A stretch of 64,000 bases of DNA, from assembly GCF_026891035.1 (NCBI RefSeq), contig NZ_JAPTGG010000012.1, positions 71,467 through 135,466 on the forward strand, read 5' to 3'. Both the position numbers and the translations under genes were made by a program. The notes under the pieces were generated by a model. That model saw nothing but the letters and a program-made list of their open reading frames with translations, was not told the origin of the DNA and searched no databases. Numbering within the stretch: position 1 is the first letter of the stretch; every line of letters starts with the position of its first letter. Positions 23,825 through 33,262 of the stretch are shown one piece after another. Source of the DNA: Dasania phycosphaerae (GTDB lineage Bacteria > Pseudomonadota > Gammaproteobacteria > Pseudomonadales > Dasaniaceae).

Positions 23825-24691
23825 ATGGCTGCAATTTCTGCTGCAATGGTTAAAGAACTGCGTGAGCGTACTCAGCTCGGCATGATGGAATGTAAAAAAG
23901 CCCTACAAGAAGCTGATGGTGACATCGAAAAAGCGATTGAAGAGCTACGTAAAAACAGCGGCATGAAGGCTGCTAAAAAAGCTGGTCGTACTGCCGCTGA
24001 AGGTGTTGTGGTTGCGCGTGTTGCCGAAGATGGCAGCTACGGTGTATTGGTTGAAGTTAACTCTGAAACTGATTTCGCTGCTCGCGATGCCAGCTTCTTA
24101 GAATTTGTTAACAAGGTGGCCGATAAGGCTTTTGCTGATAAGCAAACCGATGTTGAAGCTATCATGGCTGGCGAAATGACTGAGGCTCGTGAAGCCTTGG
24201 TACAAAAAATCGGTGAGAACATCGGTTTGCGTCGCATCGAGCTAGTTGAAGCCAGCAATGGCGTTGTGGGCAGCTACACCCACTCAAACAACAAGATTTC
24301 GGTATTGGTTTCTCTGCAAGGTGGCGAAACTGAATTGGCTAAAGATGTGGCCATGCACGTTGCTGCTGTTAATCCGCAGGTGACTAAGCCAGAAGATATG
24401 GATCAAGCTGCTGTTGATGCTGAAAAAGCTATTATCAAGGCACAGCCAGACATGGCTGGTAAGCCAGAAGCTATAGTCGAGAAGATGATGACTGGCCGTA
24501 TCCAAAAGTTCTTGAAAGAGAACAGCTTGGTTGAGCAGGCTTTCGTTAAAAACCCAGAGTTAACTGTGGGCCAATTGGTGAAAGATGCTGGCGCAGAAGT
24601 ACAATCATTCACACGCTTTGAAGTGGGTGAGGGTATTGAAGTTGAAGAAGTAGACTTCGCTGCAGAAGTTGCTGCTCAGTTAAAAGGTTAA
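23825..24691 (+). CDS. tsf: Elongation factor Ts
   Basis: A 288-residue guanine-nucleotide exchange factor for EF-Tu. The N-terminal UBA-like domain has VKELRERTQLGMMECKKALQ, followed by the core motifs TDFAARDASF and HVAAVNPQV. The ATG at 23825 is chosen because TTGGAGGA ends about 7 bases before it and the protein then begins MAAISAAMVKELRE like its relatives. The frame is open to a GTG at 23798 without a ribosome site. It is transcribed with rpsB and/or from its own promoter. Confidence 0.97.
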   Translation: MAAISAAMVKELRERTQLGMMECKKALQEADGDIEKAIEELRKNSGMKAAKKAGRTAAEGVVVARVAEDGSYGVLVEVNSETDFAARDASFLEFVNKVADKAFADKQTDVEAIMAGEMTEAREALVQKIGENIGLRRIELVEASNGVVGSYTHSNNKISVLVSLQGGETELAKDVAMHVAAVNPQVTKPEDMDQAAVDAEKAIIKAQPDMAGKPEAIVEKMMTGRIQKFLKENSLVEQAFVKNPELTVGQLVKDAGAEVQSFTRFEVGEGIEVEEVDFAAEVAAQLKG

Positions 24692-24703
24692 TTTTAATTG
24701 AGT

Positions 24704-24731
24704 CAAAACGGGGCCTTTTGGCCCCGTTTTA
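24704..24731 (+). terminator. Intrinsic terminator after tsf
   Basis: AAAACGGGGCC and GGCCCCGTTTT form an 11-bp perfect stem with a TTTT loop, 13 bases after the tsf stop. It separates rpsB-tsf from pyrH-frr. Confidence 0.9.
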
Positions 24732-24867
24732 GTATTAGAGTTGCTCAATTCCACGCAGGGTGGAATCGTGTTAGATTGAGCCTTTTGAATGCCGCAACCG
24801 GTGGGTATTTAAGAGCTTTAATCTAACGCTAGTTATCAATGATCATAATTGTGTAGAGGGTTTATCA

Positions 24868-25605
24868 ATGCCAGTAAAAGCCAGCGATAGAAAGTTTAAG
24901 CGTATTTTATTGAAGCTGAGTGGTGAAGCCCTAATGGGGGCCGAGGGCTTTGGTATAGACCCCAAGGTGCTAGACCGCATGGCCCTAGAAGTTGGCCAGC
25001 TGGTAGGCATAGGTGTGCAAGTGGGTTTGGTGATAGGTGGTGGCAATCTATTTCGCGGGGCTTCTTTACAGAAGGCTGGCCTAGATAGGGTCACCGGTGA
25101 TCACATGGGCATGTTGGCCACAGTAATGAACGGCCTGGCTATGCGCGATGCTTTGGAGCGCTGCAATATAGTTTCTAGAGTGATGTCAGCTATACCCATG
25201 AGTGGGGTGGTGGACCACTACGACAGACGCAAAGCCATGCGCGCCTTGCAGCGCGGTGAGGTGGTAATTTTTTCCGCGGGTACTGGCAATCCCTTCTTTA
25301 CTACCGACTCTGCCGCATGCTTGCGCGGTATAGAGGTAGATGCCGAGTTAGTGTTAAAGGCTACCAAAGTTGATGGTGTGTACAGCGCAGACCCTGCTAT
25401 AGATCCCACAGCCACTAAGTACGACCGCTTAAGTTATGATGAAGTGCTAAACAAAAAATTAGGGGTGATGGATTTAACCGCTATTTGTTTATGTCGCGAC
25501 CACAATATGCCGCTGCGCGTTTTTGAAATGGAAAAGGCCGGCGCCCTGCTTAATATTGTGGTGGGTGGCGATGAAGGTACTTTAATAGAAGAAATTGCTG
25601 AATAA
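24868..25605 (+). CDS. pyrH: Uridylate kinase (UMP kinase)
   Basis: A 245-residue hexameric UMP kinase of the amino-acid kinase fold, making UDP in pyrimidine synthesis. Motifs: RILLKLSGEALMG at the N-terminus, VGLVIGGGNLFRG and VIFSAGTGNPFFTTDSAACLR. About 135 bases of non-coding DNA after the tsf terminator presumably carry its promoter. frr follows 46 bases downstream in the conserved pyrH-frr pair. Confidence 0.97.
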   Translation: MPVKASDRKFKRILLKLSGEALMGAEGFGIDPKVLDRMALEVGQLVGIGVQVGLVIGGGNLFRGASLQKAGLDRVTGDHMGMLATVMNGLAMRDALERCNIVSRVMSAIPMSGVVDHYDRRKAMRALQRGEVVIFSAGTGNPFFTTDSAACLRGIEVDAELVLKATKVDGVYSADPAIDPTATKYDRLSYDEVLNKKLGVMDLTAICLCRDHNMPLRVFEMEKAGALLNIVVGGDEGTLIEEIAE

Positions 25606-25651
25606 GCTGTTAAGTAAAAGAAAGCAAAAAATAGTTTTAGGAGATTGAATC

Positions 25652-26209
25652 GTGATTGAAGAATTAAAACAAGATGCCGAAGAGCGCATGCAAAAAACCA
25701 TCAGCGCTTTGGGTGTTAGTTTAAATAAAATTCGCACAGGCCGAGCTCACCCCAGCATACTGGATGGTATACGCGTGGATTACTATGGTTCTGAAACCCC
25801 GCTTAGCCAAGTTGCTGCAATTAATGTTGAAGATGGTCGTACCTTGTCGGTAGTGCCCTGGGAAAAGCCCATGGTGCCGGAAGTAGAAAAAGCCATTATG
25901 AAATCCGACTTGGGTTTAAACCCTTCTACTGCCGGTTCAGTAATACGCATACCCATGCCTATGCTGACGGAAGAAACGCGTAAGGGTTACACCAAGCAAG
26001 CTCGCGCCGAAGCCGAGCACTCGAAAGTGTCTATACGCAATATACGCCGCGATATACTCAGCGATATTAAAGACTTACAAAAAGAGAAAGAAATTTCTGA
26101 AGATGATGAGCGTCGCGCGCAAGATGATATTCAGAAAATCACTGATAAGTACGTGGCCGAGGTGGATAAGGCCTTAGCGATCAAAGAAAAAGACTTAATG
26201 GAAATATAA
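25652..26209 (+). CDS. frr: Ribosome recycling factor
   Basis: A 185-residue tRNA-mimic protein that splits post-termination ribosomes with EF-G. It has LNKIRTGRAHPSILDGIRVD and PPL-like domain boundaries, plus RKGYTKQARAEAEHSKVSIR in the triple-helix bundle. It starts with GTG at 25652 behind TAGGAGATT. uppS begins 7 bases after its stop, so pyrH-frr-uppS-cdsA-dxr read as one operon. Confidence 0.97.
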   Translation: MIEELKQDAEERMQKTISALGVSLNKIRTGRAHPSILDGIRVDYYGSETPLSQVAAINVEDGRTLSVVPWEKPMVPEVEKAIMKSDLGLNPSTAGSVIRIPMPMLTEETRKGYTKQARAEAEHSKVSIRNIRRDILSDIKDLQKEKEISEDDERRAQDDIQKITDKYVAEVDKALAIKEKDLMEI

Positions 26210-26216
26210 GTACATT

Positions 26217-26999
26217 ATGCCGGAATCAAGTGATAGCGACTCTGGTGTTGCCATTGAGGTAACTGGGAAGGCGAGTGATTTTGCAGTAATACCGCAGCAC
26301 ATCGCCTTTATCATGGATGGTAATAGCCGCTGGGCCAAGCTGCGCGGCAAGTCCACCACCGCGGGGCATACCGCTGGGGTGGAGTCGGTGCGGCAGGTGC
26401 TGCAGTTGGCCATGGGTTACGGCATTAAAGTGGTAACCCTGTTTGCCTTTAGCAGTGAAAATTGGCAGCGTCCCGCCCTAGAGGTAAAAGCGCTGATGCG
26501 CTTATTTGCCACTTACTTAAAAAAAGAAATGAAACGCTTGCATGCCGATGGCGTACAAATGCGTTTTATAGGCAATCGCGATAATTTTAGCGACGCTTTG
26601 CGTAAGCAAATGGCTGAGGCCGAAGCGCTTACCGCCAATAATGATAAAGCGATATTGGTACTGGCGGTGGATTATGGCGGCCAGTGGGATATTGCCAATG
26701 CGGCTAAAATTTTAGCAGGGCAGGTGCAGCGCGGTGAGTTGGCGTTGGATCAGGTCGATGCTCAGCATATGGCTAAGCATATGGCCTTGGCTGATTTGCC
26801 CGCTCCCGATCTCTGTGTACGCACTGCCGATGAACATCGCATTAGCAATTTTTTACTGTGGCAACTGGCCTATGCAGAATTGTTTTTTTCAAAAGCTTTA
26901 TGGCCGGATTTTTCCGAGCCCGACCTGCGTGAGGCACTGACCGCCTATGCGCAACGTGATAGACGCTTTGGCGCTCGTAAAGACGCCGACAGCAAATAA
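26217..26999 (+). CDS. uppS: Undecaprenyl diphosphate synthase (cis-prenyltransferase), atypical substrate-site residues
   Basis: A 260-residue enzyme that adds isopentenyl units to farnesyl diphosphate to make the C55 carrier for peptidoglycan and O-antigen. Conserved: HIAFIMDGN with the catalytic aspartate, LFAFSSENWQRP and EHRISNFLLWQLAYAELFF. Three differences from the canonical pattern are seen. MDGNGRW is MDGNSRW. The phosphate-binding arginine before AxGH is threonine (GKSTTAGH). RTGGEHR is RTADEHR. The remaining fold is intact and synteny is perfect, so it is expected to be functional. A roughly 20-residue N-terminal extension precedes the domain. Confidence 0.94.
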   Translation: MPESSDSDSGVAIEVTGKASDFAVIPQHIAFIMDGNSRWAKLRGKSTTAGHTAGVESVRQVLQLAMGYGIKVVTLFAFSSENWQRPALEVKALMRLFATYLKKEMKRLHADGVQMRFIGNRDNFSDALRKQMAEAEALTANNDKAILVLAVDYGGQWDIANAAKILAGQVQRGELALDQVDAQHMAKHMALADLPAPDLCVRTADEHRISNFLLWQLAYAELFFSKALWPDFSEPDLREALTAYAQRDRRFGARKDADSK

Positions 27000-27024
27000 C
27001 TAGAATAAACAAAAGAGGGCTGTC

Positions 27025-27858
27025 GTGCTTAAACAGCGAATAATTACAGCATTGGTATTAGTCTGCGTAATGGGCAGTGCCATAGTTTTTCTTTCCCCTT
27101 TATATTTTGCCGCGCTGATGACGGCGGTTATTCTTGCGGCCAGCTGGGAGTGGTCGGCACTGGCAGGCTTAGCTGGCAGCCTAAACCGCGCAATTTACAG
27201 TGCTTGCAGCTTGTTGTTAATGGCCTTGGTGGCCTGGTATTGCCAGCTACTCAGCGAACAGCTGGCTTGGCCGCGAGTGCGCGATGTGCTGGGCTTGGGC
27301 TGTCTGTGGTGGGCGGTAGCGCTGTTATGGGTTAAAAGCTACCCCTATAGCGGCAAGCTTTGGGGCGCCGTACCGGCCCGCTTGCTGATGGGGTTTTTAG
27401 TGTTAATCCCTGCCTGGTTGGCGTTTATCTCGCTGCGTTTTAATGCCCATGGTACTGCCTATATTTTTGTATTGCTGGCCTTGGTGGCTAGTGCCGATAC
27501 CGGCGCCTATTTTAGTGGCAAGGCTTGGGGCAAATCCAAGTTGGCGGTGGCGGTGAGCCCGGGTAAGTCTTGGGCGGGTTTTTGGGGCGGCTTAGTGGCA
27601 ACCAGCAGCTTAGCCTTGCTGCTGTGGTTGTACTACGGCAGTGCAGCCATGCGCTTAGAGCAGGTATTAGTGGTGGCGGTGTTAACCGGCTTGGCCTCGG
27701 TATTGGGCGATTTATTAGAGAGCATGGTCAAGCGCCATCAAGGTGTTAAAGACAGCGGCACGCTATTGCCCGGCCACGGTGGCATTATGGATAGATTGGA
27801 TAGTTTAACGGCAGCAGCGCCGGTGTTTGCGCTGTGCATTATATTGGTGGGTTGGTAA
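27025..27858 (+). CDS. cdsA: Phosphatidate cytidylyltransferase CdsA
   Basis: A 277-residue integral membrane enzyme making CDP-diacylglycerol from phosphatidate and CTP. It has multiple hydrophobic helices and the CdsA signature toward the C-terminus: SVLGDLLESMVKRHQGVKDSG (split across residues about 230-250), then LLPGHGGIMDRLDSL. The start is GTG at 27025 behind AAAAGAGGG. It lies between uppS and dxr, with only 3 bases to dxr. Confidence 0.96.
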   Translation: MLKQRIITALVLVCVMGSAIVFLSPLYFAALMTAVILAASWEWSALAGLAGSLNRAIYSACSLLLMALVAWYCQLLSEQLAWPRVRDVLGLGCLWWAVALLWVKSYPYSGKLWGAVPARLLMGFLVLIPAWLAFISLRFNAHGTAYIFVLLALVASADTGAYFSGKAWGKSKLAVAVSPGKSWAGFWGGLVATSSLALLLWLYYGSAAMRLEQVLVVAVLTGLASVLGDLLESMVKRHQGVKDSGTLLPGHGGIMDRLDSLTAAAPVFALCIILVGW

Positions 27859-27861
27859 TAG

Positions 27862-29082
27862 GTGGATAAGGCTGTCGCAATAGAAAATATCACCGTTTTA
27901 GGGGCCACCGGCTCTATAGGTATTAGCACGCTGGATGTTTGCGCCAGGCACCCACAGCGCTATCGCTTGTTTGCCCTTACGGCCAATAGCAGTGTGGCTG
28001 AATTGGCCGAGCAAGTTATTGCCCATAAGCCGCGCTATGCGGTGATGCGCGAGCCGCAGGCGGCAGAGCAGTTGGCGGCCCTGTTACAGCAACAGGGTAT
28101 TGATGATACCCAAGTGCTTAGCGGTGACGAGGGCTTAAACGCGGTTGCCAGCCATGCCGAGGTCGATACTGTTATGGCGGCCATAGTGGGTGCAGCGGGT
28201 TTAGCGCCCACCATGGCGGCGGTAGAGAGCGGCAAAAAAGTGTTGTTGGCCAATAAAGAGGCGCTGGTGATGGCTGGCGGCCTGTTTATGGAGGCGGTGA
28301 AAAAAAGTGGCTCGGTGCTACTGCCCATAGATAGCGAGCATAATGCTATTTTTCAGTGCATGCCCGCCCAATACCAAGAGGAAGGCGGTAGCCACCAGCT
28401 AGCCAGCAGCGGCATACGTAAAATTCTGCTTACTGGCTCAGGCGGGCCGTTTCGGCAGACCCCTTTAGAGCAGCTGGCGGCGATGACCCCCGATCAGGCC
28501 TGTGCCCACCCCAATTGGTCTATGGGGCGTAAGATCTCGGTCGATTCCGCTACCATGATGAATAAGGGTTTAGAGTTTATTGAGGCCTGCTGGCTGTTTA
28601 ATGCCCAGCCTGAAGATATAGAGATAGTGGTACACCCGCAGAGCATTATTCACTCTATGGTGGAATATGTGGATGGCTCGGTGCTGGCGCAGTTGGGTAA
28701 CCCCGATATGCGCACCCCTATAGCGCATGCTATGGCCTGGCCTGAGCGTATAGAGTCTGGGGTGGCCAGTTTGGATATTATCGCCACCGCCACACTGGAT
28801 TTTGAGGCCCCCGACTATCAGCGTTTCCCCTGCCTAGGTTTGGCGGCGCAGGCGGTTAAAACCGGCAAGACTGCAATGGTGGCGTTGAATGCCGCCAATG
28901 AGGTGGCGGTAGAGGCTTTTCTCAATCAACAGATACGCTTTACTGATATCCCTGTTATTATCGAGTCCGTGTTGGCGGCTGTTGAGCTGGTTGAACCCTC
29001 GACTTTAGCCGTTGTCCAATTGGCCGATCAGCAGGCCCGGGACTTAGCCCTGCAGCAGGTTGCTAACCGCGCCTGCGCCTAA
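27862..29082 (+). CDS. dxr: 1-deoxy-D-xylulose 5-phosphate reductoisomerase
   Basis: A 406-residue NADPH enzyme for the second step of the MEP isoprenoid pathway. Motifs: NADPH site ITVLGATGSIGISTLDV at the start, LLANKEALVMAG, LPIDSEHNAIFQ (metal ligands) and WSMGRKISVDSATMMNKGLE. The start is GTG at 27862, three bases after the cdsA stop. With ispD and ispF further along, three of the MEP genes are in this window. Confidence 0.97.
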   Translation: MDKAVAIENITVLGATGSIGISTLDVCARHPQRYRLFALTANSSVAELAEQVIAHKPRYAVMREPQAAEQLAALLQQQGIDDTQVLSGDEGLNAVASHAEVDTVMAAIVGAAGLAPTMAAVESGKKVLLANKEALVMAGGLFMEAVKKSGSVLLPIDSEHNAIFQCMPAQYQEEGGSHQLASSGIRKILLTGSGGPFRQTPLEQLAAMTPDQACAHPNWSMGRKISVDSATMMNKGLEFIEACWLFNAQPEDIEIVVHPQSIIHSMVEYVDGSVLAQLGNPDMRTPIAHAMAWPERIESGVASLDIIATATLDFEAPDYQRFPCLGLAAQAVKTGKTAMVALNAANEVAVEAFLNQQIRFTDIPVIIESVLAAVELVEPSTLAVVQLADQQARDLALQQVANRACA

Positions 29083-29126
29083 TCATTGACTGAAGTTGCC
29101 ATAATAAAAGGTTGTTGTCTCACTCC

Positions 29127-30482
29127 ATGGAATTACTGCAAACCATATTAATTACTCTCTTCACCTTGGCGATATTGGTGTCTATACACGAGTATGGCCA
29201 TTTTTGGGTGGCCAGACGCTGCGGCATCAAGGTGCTGCGCTTTTCTGTGGGCTTTGGCAAACCGCTGTACCGCTGGCGCGATAAACTAGATACCGAATAT
29301 GTGATTGCCGCCATACCCTTGGGTGGCTATGTCAAAATGCTGGACGAGCGCGAGGGCGAAGTGCCCGCCGAGCTGCGTCATATGGCGTTTAATAACAAGC
29401 CCGTGGGTCATCGCCTAGCCACGGTTGCGGCCGGGCCTTTAGCTAACTTTATCCTCGCCATTATTGTGTATTGGTTTGTATTTGTGGCTGGGGTTAGCGG
29501 TGTGGCCCCGATTATCGATAAGGTAGAGGCAGGGTCGGTAGCCGAGTTGGCAGGTTTAGAAGCCGGCCAAGAGATAGTTGCGGTTGACGGTGAGCCTACC
29601 CCCACTTGGGAGGCGCTGCACTTACAGCTGCTAGAGCGCATAGGTGATAGCGGTGAAATAGAGTTTACCGTCAAATATGCCGATTCCGATTTAACCTACA
29701 GTTCTAGCGCTACCGTTGATGCCTGGCTGGCGGGGGAGGAAGTCACCGACCTAATGGCGGGTATAGGGGTGGAACTGTATAGGCCCAAGCTGATTGCCCA
29801 GATAGATCAAGTAGTAGCCGAAAGCCCGGCGGCGCAGGCCGGTTTTGAAACCGGCGATATTATTGTGCAGGCCGATGAGCAGCCCATAGCCGAGTGGGGC
29901 GACTGGGTAGAGTATGTGCGCGAGCGCCCCCAGCAAGCCATACAAGTACAATTTTTGCGGGCAGGGCAGCCGCTTAGCGCTGAACTTACCCCCGCTAGAA
30001 AAATTGACGAGCAGGGCCGGGCCTATGGTCAGGTTGGTATGGGGGTAAAGTGGCCAGAGTGGCCAGCAGAGTTGCGCCGAGACTACCAATATAACGCTGT
30101 TAGCGCGTTTACTGCTTCATTAAATCGCACCTGGGATATGAGCGTTTTTACTCTGCAATCCATTAAAAAGATGTTAATGGGGCTAATCTCGCCAAAAAAC
30201 TTGAGTGGCCCGATAACCATTGCTAAAGTGGCGTCCGCCTCGGCAAACTCTGGTCTAACTAGCTATCTCAGCTTCTTGGCTTTATTGAGTGTGAGTTTGG
30301 GGGTGTTAAATCTACTGCCTATACCGGTTTTGGATGGCGGCCATATTTTATTTGGGGTGGTAGAACTAATAATAGGCCGTCCAGTATCAGACCGTATTCA
30401 AGCACTGGGCTACCAATTGGGCTTTGTTATTGTCATTAGCATGATGATGCTGGCTTTATATAACGATATTAGTCGACTCTAA
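29127..30482 (+). CDS. rseP: Site-2 zinc metalloprotease RseP
   Basis: A 451-residue inner-membrane intramembrane protease that cleaves anti-sigma factor RseA in the sigma-E envelope stress pathway and clears signal peptides. The zinc motif HEYGH is in the first helix, two PDZ domains span about 110-310, and the LLPIPVLDGGHI motif supplies the third metal ligand in the penultimate helix. I chose the ATG at 29127 because the protein then begins with the first membrane helix (MELLQTILITL). An upstream TTG at 29112 is less likely. bamA follows, an order that is conserved. Confidence 0.96.
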   Translation: MELLQTILITLFTLAILVSIHEYGHFWVARRCGIKVLRFSVGFGKPLYRWRDKLDTEYVIAAIPLGGYVKMLDEREGEVPAELRHMAFNNKPVGHRLATVAAGPLANFILAIIVYWFVFVAGVSGVAPIIDKVEAGSVAELAGLEAGQEIVAVDGEPTPTWEALHLQLLERIGDSGEIEFTVKYADSDLTYSSSATVDAWLAGEEVTDLMAGIGVELYRPKLIAQIDQVVAESPAAQAGFETGDIIVQADEQPIAEWGDWVEYVRERPQQAIQVQFLRAGQPLSAELTPARKIDEQGRAYGQVGMGVKWPEWPAELRRDYQYNAVSAFTASLNRTWDMSVFTLQSIKKMLMGLISPKNLSGPITIAKVASASANSGLTSYLSFLALLSVSLGVLNLLPIPVLDGGHILFGVVELIIGRPVSDRIQALGYQLGFVIVISMMMLALYNDISRL

Positions 30483-30551
30483 TGAACAGCAGGCTAGCTT
30501 TGAACACGCGAGAATCCCTGTGCTAATGAATTTTGTGGTAATAAATAATCA

Positions 30552-33188
30552 ATGAGACGTTTTCTTACAGTATTCCTGTTAGCCCCTTTGTGGCTGTTTT
30601 CCTCTATTAGTGTTCACGCTGAAGAAAGCTTTGTGGTGTCAGATATACGCGTGCAAGGTTTGCAGCGGGTGTCGGCGGCCAGCGTGTTTACCTCCGTGCC
30701 TATTAATGTAGGTGATACAGTAGATCAGGCGGCTATTAGCAATGCCATACGCAGTTTGTTTCGCAGTGGTAATTACGATGATGTAGAGATAGGCCGCGAT
30801 GGCACCGTGCTAGTGGTGGCCGTGGTAGAGCGCCCCTCTATTAGCGAAATTGTATTAGAGGGTAATAAGGCGATTAAATCTGAGGCCTTATTAGAAGGCT
30901 TAAAAGGTGCTGGTTTGGCTGAGGGGCAGGTGTTTAAACGCTCAACCCTAGAGACCATGAAGCTAGAGCTGACTCGCCAATATGTATCCCAAGGCCGTTA
31001 CGATGCTGGCATAGATACCGAAGTGGTGTCGCTGCCCCGCAACCGCGTAGCGGTGAATATCAATATTGATGAGGGTAATACCGCTGCGATTAAGCACATC
31101 AATATAGTAGGCAATAAAGATTTTAGCGAAGAAGAGCTATTAGATTTAGTAGAGTTATCCACTACCGGCTTTTGGTCGTGGATTACCAGCGATGATAAAT
31201 ATGCCAAAGAGGCTTTGGCGGGTGATTTAGAAACCCTTAAATCTTTCTACCTAGACCGGGGTTATTTAACCTTTGCCATAGATTCTACCCAAGTGACGGT
31301 TACCCCCGATCGCAAAGCGGTATACATCACCATCAATATAAAAGAGGGTGAGGTTTACACCGTTGATAAAGTGGACTTATCCGGTGACCTAGTAGTTAAA
31401 GAAGAGCAGCTATGGCCCTTTGTATTAATACAGTCGGGGCAAACTTTTTCGCAAACGGCAGTCACCAATAGTGAAGAGTGGCTGACCAAGCGTTTAGGTA
31501 ATGATGGCTATAATTTTGCCAAAGTTGAAACCATTACCGATATAGACCAAGAAAACCAAACCGTTAATCTTAAGTTTTTTATAGACCCTGGCAAGCGCAC
31601 CTATGTACGCCGCATAGAGTTTGATGGCAATAGTAAAACCGCCGATGAAGTACTGCGCCGTGAAATGCGGCAAATGGAAGGTGCGCCTGCGTCTTCCTCG
31701 CGCATAGAACAGTCGCGTATACGCTTAGACCGTTTAGGTTATTTTAAGGATGCCAAGGTAGAAACCTTAGAAGTACCCGGCAGCGACGATCAAATCGATA
31801 TTAAATACAAGGTGGAAGAGCAGCCTTCAGGCAGCATAGGCGCCAGCATCGGTTACTCGCAGGACAGCGGTATTATATTCGGCGCTAACGTACAGCAAGA
31901 CAATGTGTTGGGCACCGGCAAGCAGGTAGGCATAGGCTTAAACAAAAGCCGCTATATGACTAATGTGCGCTTTAGTTATACCAATCCTTATTACACTGAA
32001 GACGGTGTGAGCCGCGGTTTCTCGGTGTTTTATCGCAAGGCTGACCTGTCAGAAATCAACGTGTCTAACTACACCACCAATACCTTGGGTACCTCGATGA
32101 ATTTCAGCTACCCCATCAAGGAAACCGAGCGGGTAGGTTATAGCTTCACCTATACCAATACCGAGATAGAGGCCGGTGATTTTGCGGTGCAGGAGATATT
32201 TGCCAGCCCGCGCGCTGATTCAGACTTTATCAATCACTATTACGACAGCGAGTTTGCTGGCAATGTAAATGGCGTTAGCACCTATGCCCAGGCTGAATTA
32301 CCTAAGACTTTCGATCCAGTGGCCAATGCCGATCTGTTAACGCCACCGACGCAACCCGGCTTTATCGATTTGTACGGCAACGAGTTCAACGACTTTACCT
32401 TTACCACCAGCTGGTCGCAGTCCACCTTAAACCGTGGCCGCATGGCAACCCGTGGTGCTTCGCAAAGCCTGGCCTTAGAGGTCACCATACCGGGTAGTGA
32501 CTTAGAGTTTTATAAGCTTACCTATACCGGCCAAGTCTTTTTACCCATTACCAATAACTGGATAGTACGCCTGCGCGGTGACTTAGGTTATGGCGATGGT
32601 TTTGGCGATGTAGAAGAGCTGCCTTTCTTCCAAAACTTTTACTCCGGTGGTTTTGGCTCGGTGCGCGGCTTTAAGAGCAACACTTTAGGCCCAAGAAGTA
32701 CGCCAGCATTGCGTTATGACAGAGGTCAAGCAGTGGTAGCTGTTTGTAGCCAGACCGATGTGGATAATAGTGTTAGTAATTGCTCGGTAGTGGGCCAAGC
32801 GAAACAATTAGATGATAAGTTTTCGTATATAGCCAGCGACGGTTCATTTAATGCCAGCTCAGTCGATAATAAGCCCGACCCCTTTGGCGGCAACTTGCTG
32901 GTAGAGGCCAGTGTGGAATTACTGTTCCCCTTGCCCTTTATTAAAGATCAAAGCTCCATACGCTCGGCTTTTTACTTTGACGTAGGTAATGTATTTAGCA
33001 CTGATTGCCGAGCAACTCAGGTGAACTGTACTAATTTTGATATGGACGAGTTGCGCTATTCGGTAGGGGTGGGCATGACGTGGATTACCGGCTTTGGCCC
33101 GCTAACCTTTAGTTATTCTAAGCCCATGAATGAAAGTGAATACGATGAGACTGAAAACTTCCAGTTCTCTCTAGGCCGCAGTTTTTAA
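30552..33188 (+). CDS. bamA: Outer membrane protein assembly factor BamA, with enlarged barrel loops
   Basis: An 878-residue Omp85 protein that inserts beta-barrel proteins into the outer membrane. It has a signal peptide (MRRFLTVFLLAPLWLF... cleaved after SVHA), five POTRA domains (about 25-430) and a 16-stranded barrel. The conserved GSVRGFKSNTLGP in loop 6 carries the VRGF lock motif, and the protein ends FQFSLGRSF with the terminal phenylalanine expected of outer-membrane proteins. It is about 70-80 residues longer than its E. coli and Pseudomonas relatives. The excess maps to two barrel loops around residues 555-610 and 725-775, the latter with a cysteine pair. Confidence 0.97.
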   Translation: MRRFLTVFLLAPLWLFSSISVHAEESFVVSDIRVQGLQRVSAASVFTSVPINVGDTVDQAAISNAIRSLFRSGNYDDVEIGRDGTVLVVAVVERPSISEIVLEGNKAIKSEALLEGLKGAGLAEGQVFKRSTLETMKLELTRQYVSQGRYDAGIDTEVVSLPRNRVAVNINIDEGNTAAIKHINIVGNKDFSEEELLDLVELSTTGFWSWITSDDKYAKEALAGDLETLKSFYLDRGYLTFAIDSTQVTVTPDRKAVYITINIKEGEVYTVDKVDLSGDLVVKEEQLWPFVLIQSGQTFSQTAVTNSEEWLTKRLGNDGYNFAKVETITDIDQENQTVNLKFFIDPGKRTYVRRIEFDGNSKTADEVLRREMRQMEGAPASSSRIEQSRIRLDRLGYFKDAKVETLEVPGSDDQIDIKYKVEEQPSGSIGASIGYSQDSGIIFGANVQQDNVLGTGKQVGIGLNKSRYMTNVRFSYTNPYYTEDGVSRGFSVFYRKADLSEINVSNYTTNTLGTSMNFSYPIKETERVGYSFTYTNTEIEAGDFAVQEIFASPRADSDFINHYYDSEFAGNVNGVSTYAQAELPKTFDPVANADLLTPPTQPGFIDLYGNEFNDFTFTTSWSQSTLNRGRMATRGASQSLALEVTIPGSDLEFYKLTYTGQVFLPITNNWIVRLRGDLGYGDGFGDVEELPFFQNFYSGGFGSVRGFKSNTLGPRSTPALRYDRGQAVVAVCSQTDVDNSVSNCSVVGQAKQLDDKFSYIASDGSFNASSVDNKPDPFGGNLLVEASVELLFPLPFIKDQSSIRSAFYFDVGNVFSTDCRATQVNCTNFDMDELRYSVGVGMTWITGFGPLTFSYSKPMNESEYDETENFQFSLGRSF

Positions 33189-33262
33189 ACTATTTAAGTT
33201 TACTGCTGGTAGCCTGCCCGCGATACGGATAGTATTGATTTAAAATAATGAGGAGAAAACCC

